From NCBI GenBank assembly GCA_041633555.1, contig JBFKFZ010000040.1:1-29408 (forward strand): a DNA stretch of 29,408 bases, in the 5' to 3' direction. The notes under the pieces were generated by a model. That model had not been told where the DNA came from. It did not search any database and saw nothing but the letters and a program-made list of their open reading frames with translations. Shown piece by piece: positions 29,083-29,408 of the stretch (positions within the stretch are counted from its first letter, which is position 1; every line of letters starts with the position of its first letter). Made by a program: the position numbers and the translations under genes. This DNA comes from JAHEAO01 sp041633555. GTDB taxonomy: Bacteria; Pseudomonadota; Alphaproteobacteria; Rhodobacterales; Rhodobacteraceae.

Positions 29083-29408
29083 ATGGACAATATCGCCGGC
29101 AAGAAATCGGGGCTGACTTGGGCGGTCCACATCTCGGTGGCGCTTTTGGTCGCGCTTTGGCTCTTCCCCACGCTGGGGCTTTTCGCTTCCTCGTTCCGCA
29201 CCTCGGACCAAATCGCCAACTCCGGCTGGTGGTCGGCGATTTCGACCCAAGAGCAGCAGGTCGCCCCGATCCGCGTTGCGGGCACCGAGCGCGAGGAGGC
29301 GGGCCGCTTCGTCATCGAGGGCGAGATGTTCCCGACCGCCGCGTCCGAGGTCTCGGCCTGGGGCACCTCGTCGCGCGAGCCCGAGGCCTATGAGCCCGGC
29401 GCCGTCGC
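29083..29408 (+). CDS. aglG: Alpha-glucoside ABC transporter permease AglG, 5' part (cut by window end)
   Basis: First 108 codons of the second permease of the AglEFG importer; the gene runs off the window. The ATG follows GGGGCCGGGG at a short distance. An N-terminal helix (TWAVHISVALLVALWLFPTL, residues 12-31) leads into SSFRTSDQIANSGWW. A long soluble stretch rich in Glu, Ala and Ser follows, which, as I recall, is a usual feature of AglG proteins and lies outside the membrane. Further helices and the coupling loop should follow beyond the window, probably with an alpha-glucosidase gene (aglA) and ATPase gene (aglK) as in known agl operons. Confidence 0.88.
   Translation, partial: MDNIAGKKSGLTWAVHISVALLVALWLFPTLGLFASSFRTSDQIANSGWWSAISTQEQQVAPIRVAGTEREEAGRFVIEGEMFPTAASEVSAWGTSSREPEAYEPGAV

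Overview
The window reads as a chromosomal stretch from a high-GC alphaproteobacterium, most likely a Rhodobacterales (Roseobacter/Paracoccaceae-type) genome. The grounds are the codon usage, the combination of phnCDE, TRAP and agl-type transport loci, and the protein styles. No 16S or other phylogenetic marker is present, so this is an inference. Genes are densely packed. No stretch over 300 bases lacks a gene or gene remnant, and I saw no tRNA, rRNA, CRISPR array or insertion sequence.

Layout. (1) 68-3528, + strand: a phosphonate-type ABC transporter, phnD-phnC-phnE1-phnE2, with a strong stem-loop after phnD. (2) 3554-6096: a convergent phosphoglycolate-phosphatase-like HAD gene, then a Na/Pi-cotransporter/PhoU fusion. 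(3) 6277-11979, + strand: a tight five-gene set made of a GCS2/YbdK-type carboxylate-amine ligase, an esterase, an ATP-grasp ligase, a second unrelated-looking esterase and a second ATP-grasp ligase. It looks like a biosynthetic operon for a small amide- or peptide-like compound of unknown structure, and it is the least understood system here. (4) 11997-13769: a di-haem cytochrome c peroxidase-like gene and a Sel1-repeat gene, whose start codons almost touch in divergent orientation.

(5) 13808-19401, - strand: a translationally coupled operon reading SsuD-like flavin-dependent monooxygenase, aldo/keto reductase, flavin reductase, then the TRAP transporter genes dctQ, dctM and dctP. The enzyme trio matches the composition of the sulfoquinovose monooxygenase (sulfo-SMO) pathway: sulfosugar to 6-oxo-glucose plus sulfite, then reduction to glucose. 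Divergent to it on the + strand (19499-23672) are a GntR/HutC regulator, a Gfo/Idh/MocA protein that may be an NAD-dependent sulfoquinovosidase, and a full-length GH116 glycosidase broken by four frameshifts. (6) 23685-24071, - strand: a lone CheY-like receiver. (7) 24164-29408: the alpha-glucoside utilisation locus, with glk and the LacI regulator aglR on the - strand and aglE, aglF and the start of aglG on the + strand. A perfect 16-bp LacI-type palindrome sits just downstream of the aglE promoter.

How the parts fit. The alpha-glucoside locus and the proposed sulfosugar locus would both yield glucose, and the glucokinase lies between them. The first block concerns phosphorus uptake. Assignments of substrate for the PhnD, DctP and SsuD-like proteins are inferences from context, not read from the sequence.
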